Of a stretch of DNA of 34,973 nt, positions 25,894 to 34,209 are shown in pieces; within the stretch, counting starts at the first letter, position 1, and every line of letters starts with the position of its first letter. The stretch comes from Geobacteraceae bacterium. GTDB taxonomy: Bacteria > Desulfobacterota > Desulfuromonadia > Geobacterales > Geobacteraceae. The DNA lies in contig JANXYN010000119.1 of the NCBI GenBank assembly GCA_025356035.1, forward strand, positions 1 through 34,973. The letters are read 5' to 3'. The notes beneath the pieces were generated by a model. That model was not told the DNA's origin. It saw only the letters and a program-made list of their open reading frames with translations, and did no database searches. Both the position numbers and the translations under genes were made by a program.

Positions 25894-26892
25894 ATGCGTT
25901 TTCCCTGGCGACTCAATTACGACCTGACCAAATACATCGTCAAGAACAAGCTGAAAAAGATCGACAAATTTCCGCTGGTCCTGATGCTGGAACCCACCCA
26001 CCTCTGTAACCTCGCCTGTTCCGGTTGCGGCCGGATTCGCGAGTATGCCGGCACCATCAAGGAGATGATGTCGCTGGATGCATGCCTCGGCTCCGTCGAC
26101 CAGTGCCCGGCACCGGTGGTGACCATAACCGGCGGAGAACCGTTTCTCTACCCCCATGTCTATGAGCTGATCGAAGGGGTCCTGGAGCGTGGCAAGCATA
26201 TCTACCTCTGCACCAACGGCCTACTCCTTGACCAGGCCCTCGACCGGATGCGCCCCCACGACAATTTCACCCTTAATATTCACATGGATGGCCTGGAGGG
26301 GACTCACGACCGGATACTGGAGCGGAAAGGGACCTTCAAGACAGCCATCGAGGGGATCAAAAAGGCAAAAAAGCTCGGCTTCCGGGTCTGCACCAACACC
26401 ACCATCTTCAAGGAGACCGATCTGCTGGAGATCGAGATGCTCTTCTCGCTGTTGACCGAAATCGGCGTGGACGGCATCCTGGTGGCGCCCGGCTTCGGCT
26501 ACGAGGCAGTCGGCGAAAAACTGTTTCTGGAGCGGCGCGAAATCGAGAAGAAGTTCGAGCATGTTTTTGACTTGAGCAAGAAATTCCGCTTCTACTCCAC
26601 CCCCATGTACATGCAATTCCTCAAGGGGGAAAAGAAGCTGGAGTGTACGCCGTGGGGGAATCCGACCCGCAATCCACGCGGCTGGAAAGCCCCCTGCTAC
26701 CTGATCACCGACGAGCATTATCCGACCTATGGGGAGATGATGGCAAAGACCGACTGGGGCAAATACGGGGTAGGCAAGGACGAGCGCTGCGCCCAGTGCA
26801 TGATGCACTGCGGCTTCGAGCCGACCGTGGTGAGCGAGATTGGCAAGAGCTGGAAGGATATCTGGGAAATGATGAAGTGGAATATGTCGTAA
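25894..26892 (+). CDS. hpnH: Radical SAM adenosyl-hopene transferase HpnH
   Basis: HpnH adds an adenosyl unit to hopene, the first step toward side-chain-extended hopanoids. The 332-residue product has the radical SAM cluster motif C38-N-L-A-C42-S-G-C45, G-G-E-P near 74-77 (SAM binding), T-N-G-L-L near 109 and a C-terminal cysteine group (R-C-A-Q-C-M-M-H-C-G) near 295-304 that may hold a second cluster or metal. The start M-R-F-P-W-R-L is typical. AAGGA lies 10 nt upstream. It is the last gene of the hopanoid run and is closed by a terminator. Confidence 0.95.
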   Translation: MRFPWRLNYDLTKYIVKNKLKKIDKFPLVLMLEPTHLCNLACSGCGRIREYAGTIKEMMSLDACLGSVDQCPAPVVTITGGEPFLYPHVYELIEGVLERGKHIYLCTNGLLLDQALDRMRPHDNFTLNIHMDGLEGTHDRILERKGTFKTAIEGIKKAKKLGFRVCTNTTIFKETDLLEIEMLFSLLTEIGVDGILVAPGFGYEAVGEKLFLERREIEKKFEHVFDLSKKFRFYSTPMYMQFLKGEKKLECTPWGNPTRNPRGWKAPCYLITDEHYPTYGEMMAKTDWGKYGVGKDERCAQCMMHCGFEPTVVSEIGKSWKDIWEMMKWNMS

Positions 26893-26906
26893 GTAAATAT
26901 TGTCGG

Positions 26907-26931
26907 AAGGGGCTGGCAACAGCCCCTTTTT
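26907..26931 (+). terminator. Rho-independent terminator after hpnH
   Basis: AAGGGGCTG and CAGCCCCTT pair around GCAA and are followed by TTT. It closes the shc-hpnH run 15 nt after the stop. Confidence 0.9.
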
Positions 26932-27034
26932 AATTGGCTGTGAGACCGGACCTTGCACGCCTCAAACACCTTCAGTACCCATGATTGCTGATCTTCACCG
27001 CCATGTTGCCGGTAAATGATCCAGTCCCCAATCC

Positions 27035-27808
27035 TCAGTACTCGTTATCCTCGATGCCTACGCCGCCGCCGAGCGCCTCTATGATTGCCTCTGATTTGGC
27101 CTTTTCGTTTTCCAGCCTGTTGATCGCCGAGCGGAGCGCCCCCTCCGCCCACCTCTGTTCGCTGATGTCGATCAGGGTTCCCACCGTTGCGGGCCGTCCT
27201 GCGTAGCTGATCGGCTTCCCCCAGACCAAGGCGGCAAAGGTTGAGCCATCCTTGCGCAGCGCTTTCAGCTCGAAGGGCCTGGTCGATTCTCCGCGCCCGC
27301 GCCGGGCGATGTTTTGTGCAACCCAGTCACGCTGTTCCGGGATTACCAGGTCGAGCGGACTTAACTGGCCTGTCAATTCATTGGGGGAATAGCCATGGAG
27401 TTGGGCCATTGCCGGGTTGACATACCAGAAATGCAGGTCCTGGTGCACAAAAATTCCGGCAAGCGAAGCATCCATGATACTGTGGTATTGCAGCTCGCTC
27501 GCCGCCAGCGCTTTCTCGGCTCGCTCCTGCTCGGCCAAGTGAGCCAGGGCGAGTTCATCGGAACGCTGGAGCTTCTGCAGGGAGCGGTTAATTTGGAGAA
27601 ACAGCAGGCAGGCGGTGAGTGCGACAAAAAGCCACCCTTTTTCCGTCTGCAATCTGGTGAGGCTGGCAGGATCATCCACCAGCAAACCGAGCAGCCGGTC
27701 GGAAAATATGATCCAGGCCCCGCCAAGCAGTGCATAACTCGCGACGATCCGGATCGCAGCAGGTTGCAGATCGTTCAGGAGACTATCTGTGAGACGCTTG
27801 GCAGACAT
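27035..27808 (-). pseudogene. PAS-domain membrane sensor, 3'-truncated
   Basis: The 257-residue frame has two membrane helices (about 18-42 and 58-76), a short coiled coil, one PAS domain (about 103-228, with M-D-A-S-L-A-G-I-F-V and the C-terminal I-D-I-S-E-Q-R) and then another coiled coil that begins a second PAS-like block (K-S-E-A-I-I-E-A-L-G-G-G-V) and stops at once. Such sensors normally go on to a second PAS plus a kinase or cyclase. None follows: 104 nt later lies the hpnH terminator. I read it as the 5' remnant of a sensor histidine kinase. A genuine stand-alone PAS protein is possible. Confidence 0.65.
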
Positions 27809-28002
27809 TTATTCAGGGTTTTCCTTTTTGTTTGAAATCATGCCACCCAGTAGCCTTGACAGCGTACCGCCAAAGATTTGGCAGACCCATCTGAAGTTAA
27901 CCGGGGAATTAACACCCTCGCCCCGTTACAAACATCTGCGGGCATGGCAGATTGCTGCTCCCCGATGACTCTTTCAATTGTTATGCCAGAAACACACAGG
28001 TT

Positions 28003-28044
28003 TTGACCCAGGTCAAGGCGGCCTGCTGAAAAGCCAGTTATTCT
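28003..28044 (+). promoter_or_regulatory. HcpR-like operator and -10 box of hcp
   Basis: TTGACC-CA-GGTCAA (28003-28016) is a perfect palindrome of the type described for HcpR in metal-reducing deltaproteobacteria. TATTCT (28039-28044) starts exactly 30 nt from the centre, so the palindrome is at -41.5. Farther down, CCGGTTA (28046-28052) is inverted as TAACCGG (28074-28080) and could form a hairpin in the leader. The rest of the 27809-28139 gap holds nothing else I can support. Confidence 0.75.
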
Positions 28045-28139
28045 TCCGGTTACCAACCATTGAAAACCACCCATAACCGGTTATAGTTTAGGAGGCTTCT
28101 AAACAGCCGAGCGGGACCTAACCAACGAGGAGGAACACT

Positions 28140-29792
28140 ATGTCATCGATGTTTTGCAACCAGTGTGAGCAGGCAGCCAAAGGGGTCGGCTGCGACGTGA
28201 TGGGAGTTTGCGGCAAGAACCCGGAGGTGGCGGCGCTGCAGGATCTGATGTTGTTCGGCCTGAAGGGGATCGGCATCTACGCCGACAAAGCGCGGGAGCT
28301 CGGCAAAAAAGACGAGGTAATCGACTACTTCATCTTCGAGGGGCTCTTCACCACCGTCACCAACGTCGACTTCGACCCGGTACAGATCGCCGCCAAGCTC
28401 AGGAAGTGCTACGACCTCAAGGAAGAGGCCAAGGCGATGTATGAAACCGCCTACCGCGAGAAAAACGGCGGTCACGCCCCGCAAATCGCGACGGGCCCGG
28501 CAGCCTGGGTAATTGCCGGCAATCTGGAAGGGCTGGTCAAGCAGGGGCTGGAGCACGGCGTCAAGTCCCAGCACAGCGACCCGGACGTCCTCTCCGCCAT
28601 CGAAATCGTCATCTACGGCCTTAAGGGGATGGCCGCCTACGCCGATCACGCCTACATCCTAGGCCAGAAGGACGAGGAAGTCTTCGCCTTCTATCACAAG
28701 GCGCTGGCCGCCACCACCGACACCGCCAAGGGGCTGATGGACTATGTGGGCCTCGCCATGGAGATCGGCAAGCTGAACATCAAGGTGATGGGGATGCTGA
28801 ATGAGGGGCACGTGAAGCGCTTCGGCCACCCGATCCCGACCAAGGTCCAGCTCGGCACCAGGAAGAACAAGGGTATCCTGGTCTCCGGCCACGACCTGCG
28901 GATGCTGGAGGAACTCCTCAAGCAGACCGAGGGGAAAGGGATCGACGTCTACACCCACGGCGAGATGCTCCCGGCCCACGGCTATCCGGGGCTGAAGAAG
29001 TACCCGCACCTCTACGGCAACTTCGGCGGCGCCTGGCAAGACCAGTACAAGGAGTTCCCCCAGTTCCCCGGCGCCATCATCTTCAACACCAACTGCATCC
29101 AGCGCCCCGCCGAGAGTTACAAGGACCGGCTCTTCACCTGGGGCCAAGTGGGGTGGCCCGGCATCAAACACATGACCGGCTGGGACTTCTCCGAGGTTAT
29201 CAACAAGGCGCTCGAATGCCCCGACCTCCCCGAGGCGCCAGCCAAGGAGATCCTCACCGGCTTCGGCCACAACGCGGTGCTGGGCGTGGCCGACAAGGTA
29301 ATCGACGCGGTCAAGGCTGGAAAGATCCGGCACTTCTTCCTGATCGGCGGCTGCGACGGCGCCAAGTCCGGGCGCAATTACTACACCGAGCTGGCGGAAC
29401 AGGTCCCCCAGGACTGCGTGATCCTGACCTTGGCCTGCGGCAAATATCGCTTCAACAAGCTGGAGTTCGGCGACATCGGCGGCATCCCGCGCCTGCTCGA
29501 CATCGGCCAGTGCAACGACGCCTACTCGGCGGTGCAGATCGCCCTGGCCCTGGCCAACGCCTTCAACTGCGGGGTCAATGAACTGCCGCTGTCGATAATC
29601 CTCTCCTGGTACGAGCAGAAGGCCCACGTGATCCTCCTCTCCCTCCTCCACCTGGGGATTAAGAACATCAAGATCGGTCCGGCCCTCCCCGCCTACCTGA
29701 CGCCAAACGTCCTCAACTTCCTGGTGCAGAACTTCAACCTCGGCCAGATCACCACGGTGGAGGCGGATTTGAAGACGGCGCTGGGGAAATAG
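28140..29792 (+). CDS. hcp: Hydroxylamine reductase / hybrid cluster protein
   Basis: Hcp carries a cubane Fe-S cluster and a hybrid Fe-S-O cluster and acts in nitrosative stress as a nitric oxide or hydroxylamine reductase in the cytoplasm. The 550-residue product starts with the cubane ligands C6, C9, C18 and C24. Later come the hybrid-cluster regions, for example N-T-N-C-I-Q-R-P near 320 and T-L-A-C-G-K-Y-R-F near 430. GAGGAGG precedes the ATG by 6 nt. It is preceded by an HcpR-like site and followed by a strong terminator. The last 36 codons are duplicated 1,115 bp downstream. The C-terminus ends L-G-K, whereas the duplicate ends L-G. Confidence 0.97.
   Translation: MSSMFCNQCEQAAKGVGCDVMGVCGKNPEVAALQDLMLFGLKGIGIYADKARELGKKDEVIDYFIFEGLFTTVTNVDFDPVQIAAKLRKCYDLKEEAKAMYETAYREKNGGHAPQIATGPAAWVIAGNLEGLVKQGLEHGVKSQHSDPDVLSAIEIVIYGLKGMAAYADHAYILGQKDEEVFAFYHKALAATTDTAKGLMDYVGLAMEIGKLNIKVMGMLNEGHVKRFGHPIPTKVQLGTRKNKGILVSGHDLRMLEELLKQTEGKGIDVYTHGEMLPAHGYPGLKKYPHLYGNFGGAWQDQYKEFPQFPGAIIFNTNCIQRPAESYKDRLFTWGQVGWPGIKHMTGWDFSEVINKALECPDLPEAPAKEILTGFGHNAVLGVADKVIDAVKAGKIRHFFLIGGCDGAKSGRNYYTELAEQVPQDCVILTLACGKYRFNKLEFGDIGGIPRLLDIGQCNDAYSAVQIALALANAFNCGVNELPLSIILSWYEQKAHVILLSLLHLGIKNIKIGPALPAYLTPNVLNFLVQNFNLGQITTVEADLKTALGK
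29679..29786 (+). repeat. 108-bp direct repeat, copy 1 (hcp 3' end)
   Basis: This segment of hcp recurs at 30794-30901 with two differences. The pair encloses the hcp terminator and the PIN toxin/antitoxin genes. Confidence 0.97.
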
Positions 29793-29840
29793 TCCGACTT
29801 CCGTGAAGCGTAACTTAGCAGTAATAAACAGGGGCATCTA

Positions 29841-29884
29841 ACAGAGAAAGGCATGGGCTAATCCCCGTGCCTTTCTCTGTTTTG
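29841..29884 (+). terminator. Strong rho-independent terminator of hcp
   Basis: ACAGAGAAAGGCATGGG pairs along its whole length with its inverse ending at 29880 (one G-T pair) around a short loop, followed by TTTT. Confidence 0.93.
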
Positions 29885-29959
29885 ATACCTGATTTTTTAT
29901 CTATTGACCCGAAATTCCTCCGATTAATACAAGTGTCGCGTATTTCCCCTGAAGCCTCC

Positions 29960-29995
29960 TTGACGGGTGTAAACAAATGTAGTATTTTGTAAACA
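29960..29995 (+). promoter_or_regulatory. Promoter with paired operators for the toxin/antitoxin genes
   Basis: TTGACG (29960-29965), 17 bp, TATTTT (29983-29988). TGTAAACA occurs twice in direct orientation (29968-29975 and 29988-29995), starts 20 bp apart, that is two helix turns. The first lies between the promoter boxes and the second touches the start codon. The predicted start site falls on or next to the ATG, so the mRNA may be leaderless. Confidence 0.65.
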
Positions 29996-30489
29996 TGCGT
30001 ATTGTCTTTGACAGTTCTACCCTTATCCTGCTTGCCAAAATTGACATGTTACGGGATGTGACCCTTCAGAATAAAGCGGCCATTCCGAAGAAGGTAGAAC
30101 AGGAAGTCCTTGCCAAAAAAACTCCCGATGCCGAGCTTGCACGACTGCTCATCCACGAAGGGAAGCTGGAAGTAATCCAGGTCCGGAAAGAGATGGTGCG
30201 TAAACTTGCAGAAGATTTCAGGCTTCATGCCGGAGAAGCTGAAGCGCTTGCCTTGGCCATTGACCTTTCGGCCCCTCTTGCGGTTGACGATGGCCCGACC
30301 ATAAAGGCATGCAAACTAATTGACCGCCCATTTCTGACGGCGATACACTTTCTGATTCATCTCGCCGGGACAGACCGCATCAGTCGTGCAATTGCCTTGG
30401 AAAAGCTCAACCAGTTGTCCATTTATGGGAGATACAAGGGACGGATCATCGAGGATGCGGCTCGACGCATAAAAGGAGATCACCAATGA
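29995..30489 (+). CDS. PIN-domain toxin-like nuclease (DUF3368-like)
   Basis: The 164-residue product has the PIN acidic set: D6 in V-F-D-S-S-T-L-I, a glutamate in G-E-A-E-A-L-A-L-A (about 78-86) and two aspartates in A-V-D-D-G-P-T (about 94-100). This group of metal-dependent RNases serves as the toxin of type II systems, usually paired with a UPF0175 antitoxin, as here. No ribosome site precedes the ATG. Together with the promoter position this suggests leaderless translation. The antitoxin gene overlaps by ATGA. The unit lies between two copies of the hcp 3' end. Confidence 0.85.
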   Translation: MRIVFDSSTLILLAKIDMLRDVTLQNKAAIPKKVEQEVLAKKTPDAELARLLIHEGKLEVIQVRKEMVRKLAEDFRLHAGEAEALALAIDLSAPLAVDDGPTIKACKLIDRPFLTAIHFLIHLAGTDRISRAIALEKLNQLSIYGRYKGRIIEDAARRIKGDHQ

Positions 30490-30791
30490 GTGTTGTAAGC
30501 CTGAGATTGAAAGACGCCGAGATGAAAAAGCTTGAAGAACTTTCCCGGTTCGAACATAAGGAAAAATCCGCGATAGCCAGGGAACTCATCAATTACGGGT
30601 GGGAATTTGTCATGCTGAAGCGGTATCGGGATGGGAAGCTCACCCTCGGGGCCTTGGCGGAGAAGCTAGATGTCTCTGTTGTCGAAGCAATCGACCTCCT
30701 GGCTGAGTTCGGCATCGAGGCGCCCATCGAATACGAGGACTATCTGAGGGGGCTTGAGGTGCTGGGAACAGAACCGAGACAAGGGCATTAA
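30486..30791 (+). CDS. UPF0175-family antitoxin with N-terminal RHH-like region
   Basis: The 101-residue product starts with S-V-V-S-L-R-L-K-D-A-E and S-A-I-A-R-E-L-I-N-Y-G (about 30-40), a ribbon-helix-helix pattern for DNA binding. It then has the UPF0175 core: Y-R-D-G-K-L-T-L-G-A-L-A-E-K-L-D-V-S and I-D-L-L-A-E-F-G-I. Its start overlaps the toxin stop (ATGA), and AAGGAG lies 6 nt upstream inside the toxin gene. It probably neutralises the PIN protein and represses the promoter through the paired TGTAAACA boxes. Toxin first, antitoxin second is the less usual order but common for this pair. Confidence 0.85.
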   Translation: MSVVSLRLKDAEMKKLEELSRFEHKEKSAIARELINYGWEFVMLKRYRDGKLTLGALAEKLDVSVVEAIDLLAEFGIEAPIEYEDYLRGLEVLGTEPRQGH

Positions 30792-30793
30792 CA

Positions 30794-30904
30794 CCGGCCC
30801 TCCCCGCCTACCTGACGCCGAACGTCCTCAACTTCCTGGTGCAGAACTTCAACCTCGGCCAGATCACCACGGTGGAGGCGGATTTGAAGGCGGCGCTGGG
30901 GTAG
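30794..30904 (+). pseudogene. Duplicated 3' end of hcp (36 codons and stop)
   Basis: The segment reads in frame as the last 36 codons of hcp, beginning P-A-L-P-A-Y-L and ending D-L-K-A-A-L-G, then TAG. It matches hcp at 106 of 108 positions but has no start. It is followed by a hairpin related to the hcp terminator. It begins 3 nt after the antitoxin stop. Confidence 0.93.
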
Positions 30905-30929
30905 CAGGCAAGCTTACAAAGCGTACGTA

Positions 30930-30969
30930 ATAAGAAAGGCACGGGTCAGTACGCCCGTACCTTTCTTAT
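30930..30969 (+). terminator. Terminator hairpin after the hcp fragment
   Basis: ATAAGAAAGG pairs with CCTTTCTTAT, and inside it ACGGG pairs with CCCGT. It has the same plan as the terminator at 29841-29884, including the AGAAAGGCAYGGG side, but has diverged. The rest of the 30905-31178 gap holds only the promoter below. Confidence 0.75.
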
Positions 30970-31105
30970 AATCTGCCCGCGTATTCCCAATGGCACCGCG
31001 TACCCCCTATCTTCTTTTATCCGCTTTATAACTGGCTGGTATCAAAATTCAAGAACCGTCCCGCAAAAACCTCTTTGTTACCCTTTGATGCAAAGTCTTA
31101 ACTAA

Positions 31106-31134
31106 TTGACAATTCGTACGGAATCAAGTAATTT
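31106..31134 (+). promoter_or_regulatory. Sigma70 promoter of the glycan genes
   Basis: TTGACA (31106-31111), 17 bp, TAATTT (31129-31134), in AT-rich surroundings. It should drive the three genes that follow. Confidence 0.7.
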
Positions 31135-31178
31135 TTAATTTTTGAATAAATCCCACTTTTTCAGCGGATGATCTAAAT

Positions 31179-32144
31179 ATGTACCTTTCTGTAGTCGTTT
31201 CCGTCTTCAATGAGAGTGATGTCTTACCGCGCTTTCTCGACGAAATCTCTGCCCTAATCAGACAAATACCCCATTCCTTTGAGGTGATTTTTGTCAACGA
31301 TGGCAGCAGGGACAATTCGCTGGCAATTCTGGAAAACGCCGCACGCTCAAACAAGGCTTTCAAAATCATAAACTTTTCCCGGAACTTTGGTCACGAGGCC
31401 GCCATGATCGCCGGCATCGATCATAGCTCCGGCGAAGCTGTCATTTGCATGGATGCTGACATGCAGCACCCCATTGCCTGCATTCCCTCCATGCTGGAGG
31501 CCTTTCTTCAAGGCAATGAGGTCGTGCTCATGACCCGATCCGAAAACAAGGATACAGGGCTGATCAAGCGATGCTGCAATTATATGTTCTATACCATCAT
31601 GAATAAGCTCTCTCCGGAAGGCTTTATGGTCAATGCCTCCGATTTTTTCCTTATTTCACGCAGGGTTGTGCATATCTTAACCAGTGAATTCAGGGAGAGG
31701 GTGCGGTTCCTGCGCGGTTACATTCAAATTGTAGGTTTTAAAACCAAGACATTGGAGTTTGTTGCCGAAAAGCGCTGGGCTGGTTCGAGTAAATATTCTT
31801 CAAAAAAGTTATTCGACCTTGCAGTAAATGCGCTGTTCATCTTCTCTAATGTCCCACTCCGTCTAGGTCTGATGCTCAGTTTGATCGTGGGCGGCTTCAG
31901 TGTAATAGTCGGCATCTATTCTATTGTCATGAAATTTATCGGCAATGCTCCATCCGGCTATACGACAATTGTCGCATTGATTTCTTTCCTCTTTGCTATC
32001 CAGTTTCTACTAATTGGCATTATAGGCGAATATATCGGCTACATTTTTTTGGAAAGCAAAAAGCGACCCATCTATATTGTGGAAACTACGCAAAACATGG
32101 AAGGCAATGGTGCAATTGGACAGGAATATCACAAACAAGATTAA
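31179..32144 (+). CDS. Family 2 glycosyltransferase, GtrB/DPM1-like
   Basis: The 321-residue product starts L-S-V-V-V-S-V-F-N-E, has V-N-D-G-S-R-D-N-S near 46-54 and the metal-binding M-D-A-D-M-Q-H-P near 88-95, all typical of GT-A fold enzymes that load a sugar on an undecaprenyl or dolichyl phosphate. Two C-terminal membrane helices (about 225-250 and 262-290) anchor it to the inner membrane. The substrate cannot be told from sequence. It is first of a three-gene run, with lower GC than the hopanoid block, which suggests acquired surface-glycan genes. The ribosome site is weak. Confidence 0.9.
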   Translation: MYLSVVVSVFNESDVLPRFLDEISALIRQIPHSFEVIFVNDGSRDNSLAILENAARSNKAFKIINFSRNFGHEAAMIAGIDHSSGEAVICMDADMQHPIACIPSMLEAFLQGNEVVLMTRSENKDTGLIKRCCNYMFYTIMNKLSPEGFMVNASDFFLISRRVVHILTSEFRERVRFLRGYIQIVGFKTKTLEFVAEKRWAGSSKYSSKKLFDLAVNALFIFSNVPLRLGLMLSLIVGGFSVIVGIYSIVMKFIGNAPSGYTTIVALISFLFAIQFLLIGIIGEYIGYIFLESKKRPIYIVETTQNMEGNGAIGQEYHKQD

Positions 32145-32817
32145 TTGGTTGTTAGATAATATTCTTCCACCATTTATTCGTGACAGCAAATGGTTCATGA
32201 CCATCTGGTTCATGATGCTGTTTGGTAACAAGCGCCATCATTTTATGCAATTTAAGGATATAGCTCCTTTCCTCTCGAAAAAAGAATTTCAACAGTATTA
32301 TCATTTGCTGGCAGACAAGCATATCAACAGAGAAACTGACCTGAATGTTCAATCAATTCATAAAATCATGGAAACAGTCGTCGGGGAGTCGGTTCTTGAT
32401 GTCGGTTGCGGACGAGGTTATCTCGCTTACCAGATTGCTGAACAATTGGGCAAATCGGTTTCCGCTGTGGATATGCATATTTCTGACACATTAACAGGCT
32501 CGCACAATCCACAATTTATGCAAGGGGATGTTGAAGATCTGCCTTTTTCTGACAATTCTTTTGATACTGTATTGTGCACGCACACCTTGGAGCATACTCA
32601 AAATCTGGGAAAAGCCCTAGGCGAACTCCGACGGGTAGCACGGAGGAAACTCATTGTGGTTGTTCCTCAGCAGCGTGAATATAAGTATACTTTTGATCTC
32701 CATATCCATTTTTTCCCCTATATTTCAAGTCTGAAGAAAGTAATGCAGCGAGAAGACGCCATATATTCGGTCATTGGCAACGACCTGTTCTATTGCGAAG
32801 AACTCACAAAATCATAA
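32107..32817 (+). CDS. Class I SAM-dependent methyltransferase (Methyltransf_11-like)
   Basis: The 236-residue product has motif I as V-L-D-V-G-C-G-R-G-Y-L-A (about 95-106) and L-P-F-S-D-N-S-F-D-T-V-L-C-T-H-T-L-E-H later, the usual Methyltransf_11 pattern. The acceptor is unknown, perhaps a sugar or lipid made with the neighbours. Its start is uncertain: the ATG at 32107 has AAGG only 2 nt before it and overlaps the glycosyltransferase gene by 38 bp. A TTG at 32077 would extend it, and later ATG codons would shorten it. The long overlap suggests translational coupling. Confidence 0.82.
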   Translation: MVQLDRNITNKINWLLDNILPPFIRDSKWFMTIWFMMLFGNKRHHFMQFKDIAPFLSKKEFQQYYHLLADKHINRETDLNVQSIHKIMETVVGESVLDVGCGRGYLAYQIAEQLGKSVSAVDMHISDTLTGSHNPQFMQGDVEDLPFSDNSFDTVLCTHTLEHTQNLGKALGELRRVARRKLIVVVPQQREYKYTFDLHIHFFPYISSLKKVMQREDAIYSVIGNDLFYCEELTKS

Positions 32818-32828
32818 AAGGAGTTTTA

Positions 32829-34154
32829 GTGAAGGTATTGAATAACCTCGGATTTCTGCATAAACCCATCGTCCTACGGCTTGGCATTCTGGTAACGATA
32901 ATCGGTCTTGTCATCTTCCGACAACCGCTCCTTCTGGTGTACCCGCGCTTCTGGTGCGAAGAAGGAACATACATTTTCCCTTATGCATATAGCCATCCCT
33001 GGTGGCAGAGCATTTTTTACACGGTCCCCTATGCCGGCTATCATACTTTATTACATAACCTTGCTGCCATCGTAGCGGCAATGCTCCCCCTCGAATGGGC
33101 ACCTTATGCGACAACGTATATTGCATTCCTCTTCATGATTGTTCCGTGTGCAATCGTGATCTTTGGCAATACCCCCCTATGGGACACCATTTCAAAGAAA
33201 CTGGTCATCTGCTTGAGTATCGTGTTGTTGCCCATGGAACGCGTGTGGCTTAACACCACTTACATCCATTTTACCCTGGCGATTGTAGCGTTTCTGATCC
33301 TGCTAGAAGATCCGGACCAGCTATCACTTCTGAAAAAGAATCTTTATAGACTGCTACTGGTCATTTCGGGGCTGACGGGAACAGTTGCCTGCTTTCTCAC
33401 CCCGGCCTACTTCCTAAAGGCTTTTTGGGCCAGAACACGCGAAAGCTATATCCAGGCCTCAATCCTTGCGATATCCGCACTCATCCATCTACCGATATTC
33501 TTCTCGGTTTTTATTTCTTCCCATGGCCCTCGCTTACAGACCAGATTGGCCAACTCTTCTCTGGCCGGTCTGAAAAACATTCTGTTTTTCCAGTTTGACG
33601 TGCCGTTCTTAGGTCACAGACTTTTCGAAAGCGCAGGAGCAAAAACACTCAATGAGTGGTTTATGTTCGCAACCATGCGTAGGTTCGGTATCTCCGCCCT
33701 TTACCTGCCAAGTCTAACAGAAATCATCATAACTACCTGTGTCCTTTCATACCTCCTTTATCTCATTATTAAGCATCTACGAAACCGGATGACACGACTG
33801 GTCGTGTTTTCATTTTTCCTGGTATTTTTGCTGTCGGCACTTTTGTCGGTCAATATGGCAGGCGGGCCGCGTTATGCTTACGCGCCAGCCGTTATTTTGG
33901 TGACCCTGGTACTTGCAGAATTTCTGCCGGATGTGCGGAGCATGTCACGACGCGTGATAGCCACAGCGTTCTTAATGCTAATGCTTGGAATAAATCTTCT
34001 GGAATACAGGGACGCAATGGATTTTTACTCCTATCGCTGGCCTGTCTGGCGTGAAGAGGTAAGCAAGTGGCGGATGGACAGTTCCTACCCCTTGCAAATT
34101 TGGCCGCAAGACCGAAATGAAAAATGGCACATGAATCTGCAACCTCGCAAATAA
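32829..34154 (+). CDS. Polytopic membrane protein of unknown function, glycan-gene context
   Basis: The 441-residue product is rich in hydrophobic segments (about nine to eleven helices) with an early P-R-F-W-C-E-E-G-T motif in the first periplasmic loop. Acidic pairs at that position recur in GT-C-fold glycosyltransferases, so a lipid-linked sugar transferase or a flippase-like role is possible, but I do not recognise the family. The GTG at 32829 was chosen because AAAGGAG lies 5 nt upstream. An in-frame start at 32793 would overlap the methyltransferase. It is the third and last gene of the run, 11 nt after the methyltransferase. The C-terminal 55 residues are soluble. Confidence 0.75.
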   Translation: MKVLNNLGFLHKPIVLRLGILVTIIGLVIFRQPLLLVYPRFWCEEGTYIFPYAYSHPWWQSIFYTVPYAGYHTLLHNLAAIVAAMLPLEWAPYATTYIAFLFMIVPCAIVIFGNTPLWDTISKKLVICLSIVLLPMERVWLNTTYIHFTLAIVAFLILLEDPDQLSLLKKNLYRLLLVISGLTGTVACFLTPAYFLKAFWARTRESYIQASILAISALIHLPIFFSVFISSHGPRLQTRLANSSLAGLKNILFFQFDVPFLGHRLFESAGAKTLNEWFMFATMRRFGISALYLPSLTEIIITTCVLSYLLYLIIKHLRNRMTRLVVFSFFLVFLLSALLSVNMAGGPRYAYAPAVILVTLVLAEFLPDVRSMSRRVIATAFLMLMLGINLLEYRDAMDFYSYRWPVWREEVSKWRMDSSYPLQIWPQDRNEKWHMNLQPRK

Positions 34155-34183
34155 CCGCGTAGTACTGACATAAAAATGCGTAC

Positions 34184-34199
34184 TGGCCATATATGGCCA
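34184..34199. repeat. Perfect 16-bp palindrome
   Basis: TGGCCATATATGGCCA stands 10 bp outside the 3' end of the group II intron. It may be an operator or part of the former target region. Nothing else is seen between the membrane-protein stop and the intron. Confidence 0.8.
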
Positions 34200-34209
34200 C
34201 CTGGATACT

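Noticed and set aside
28659-29837. 392-codon open frame on the minus strand
   Set aside because: It is the reverse shadow of hcp. Composition is V/L/G/E-rich without motifs.
30794-30904. Separate small gene after the antitoxin
   Set aside because: No start codon or ribosome site; it is the copied end of hcp.
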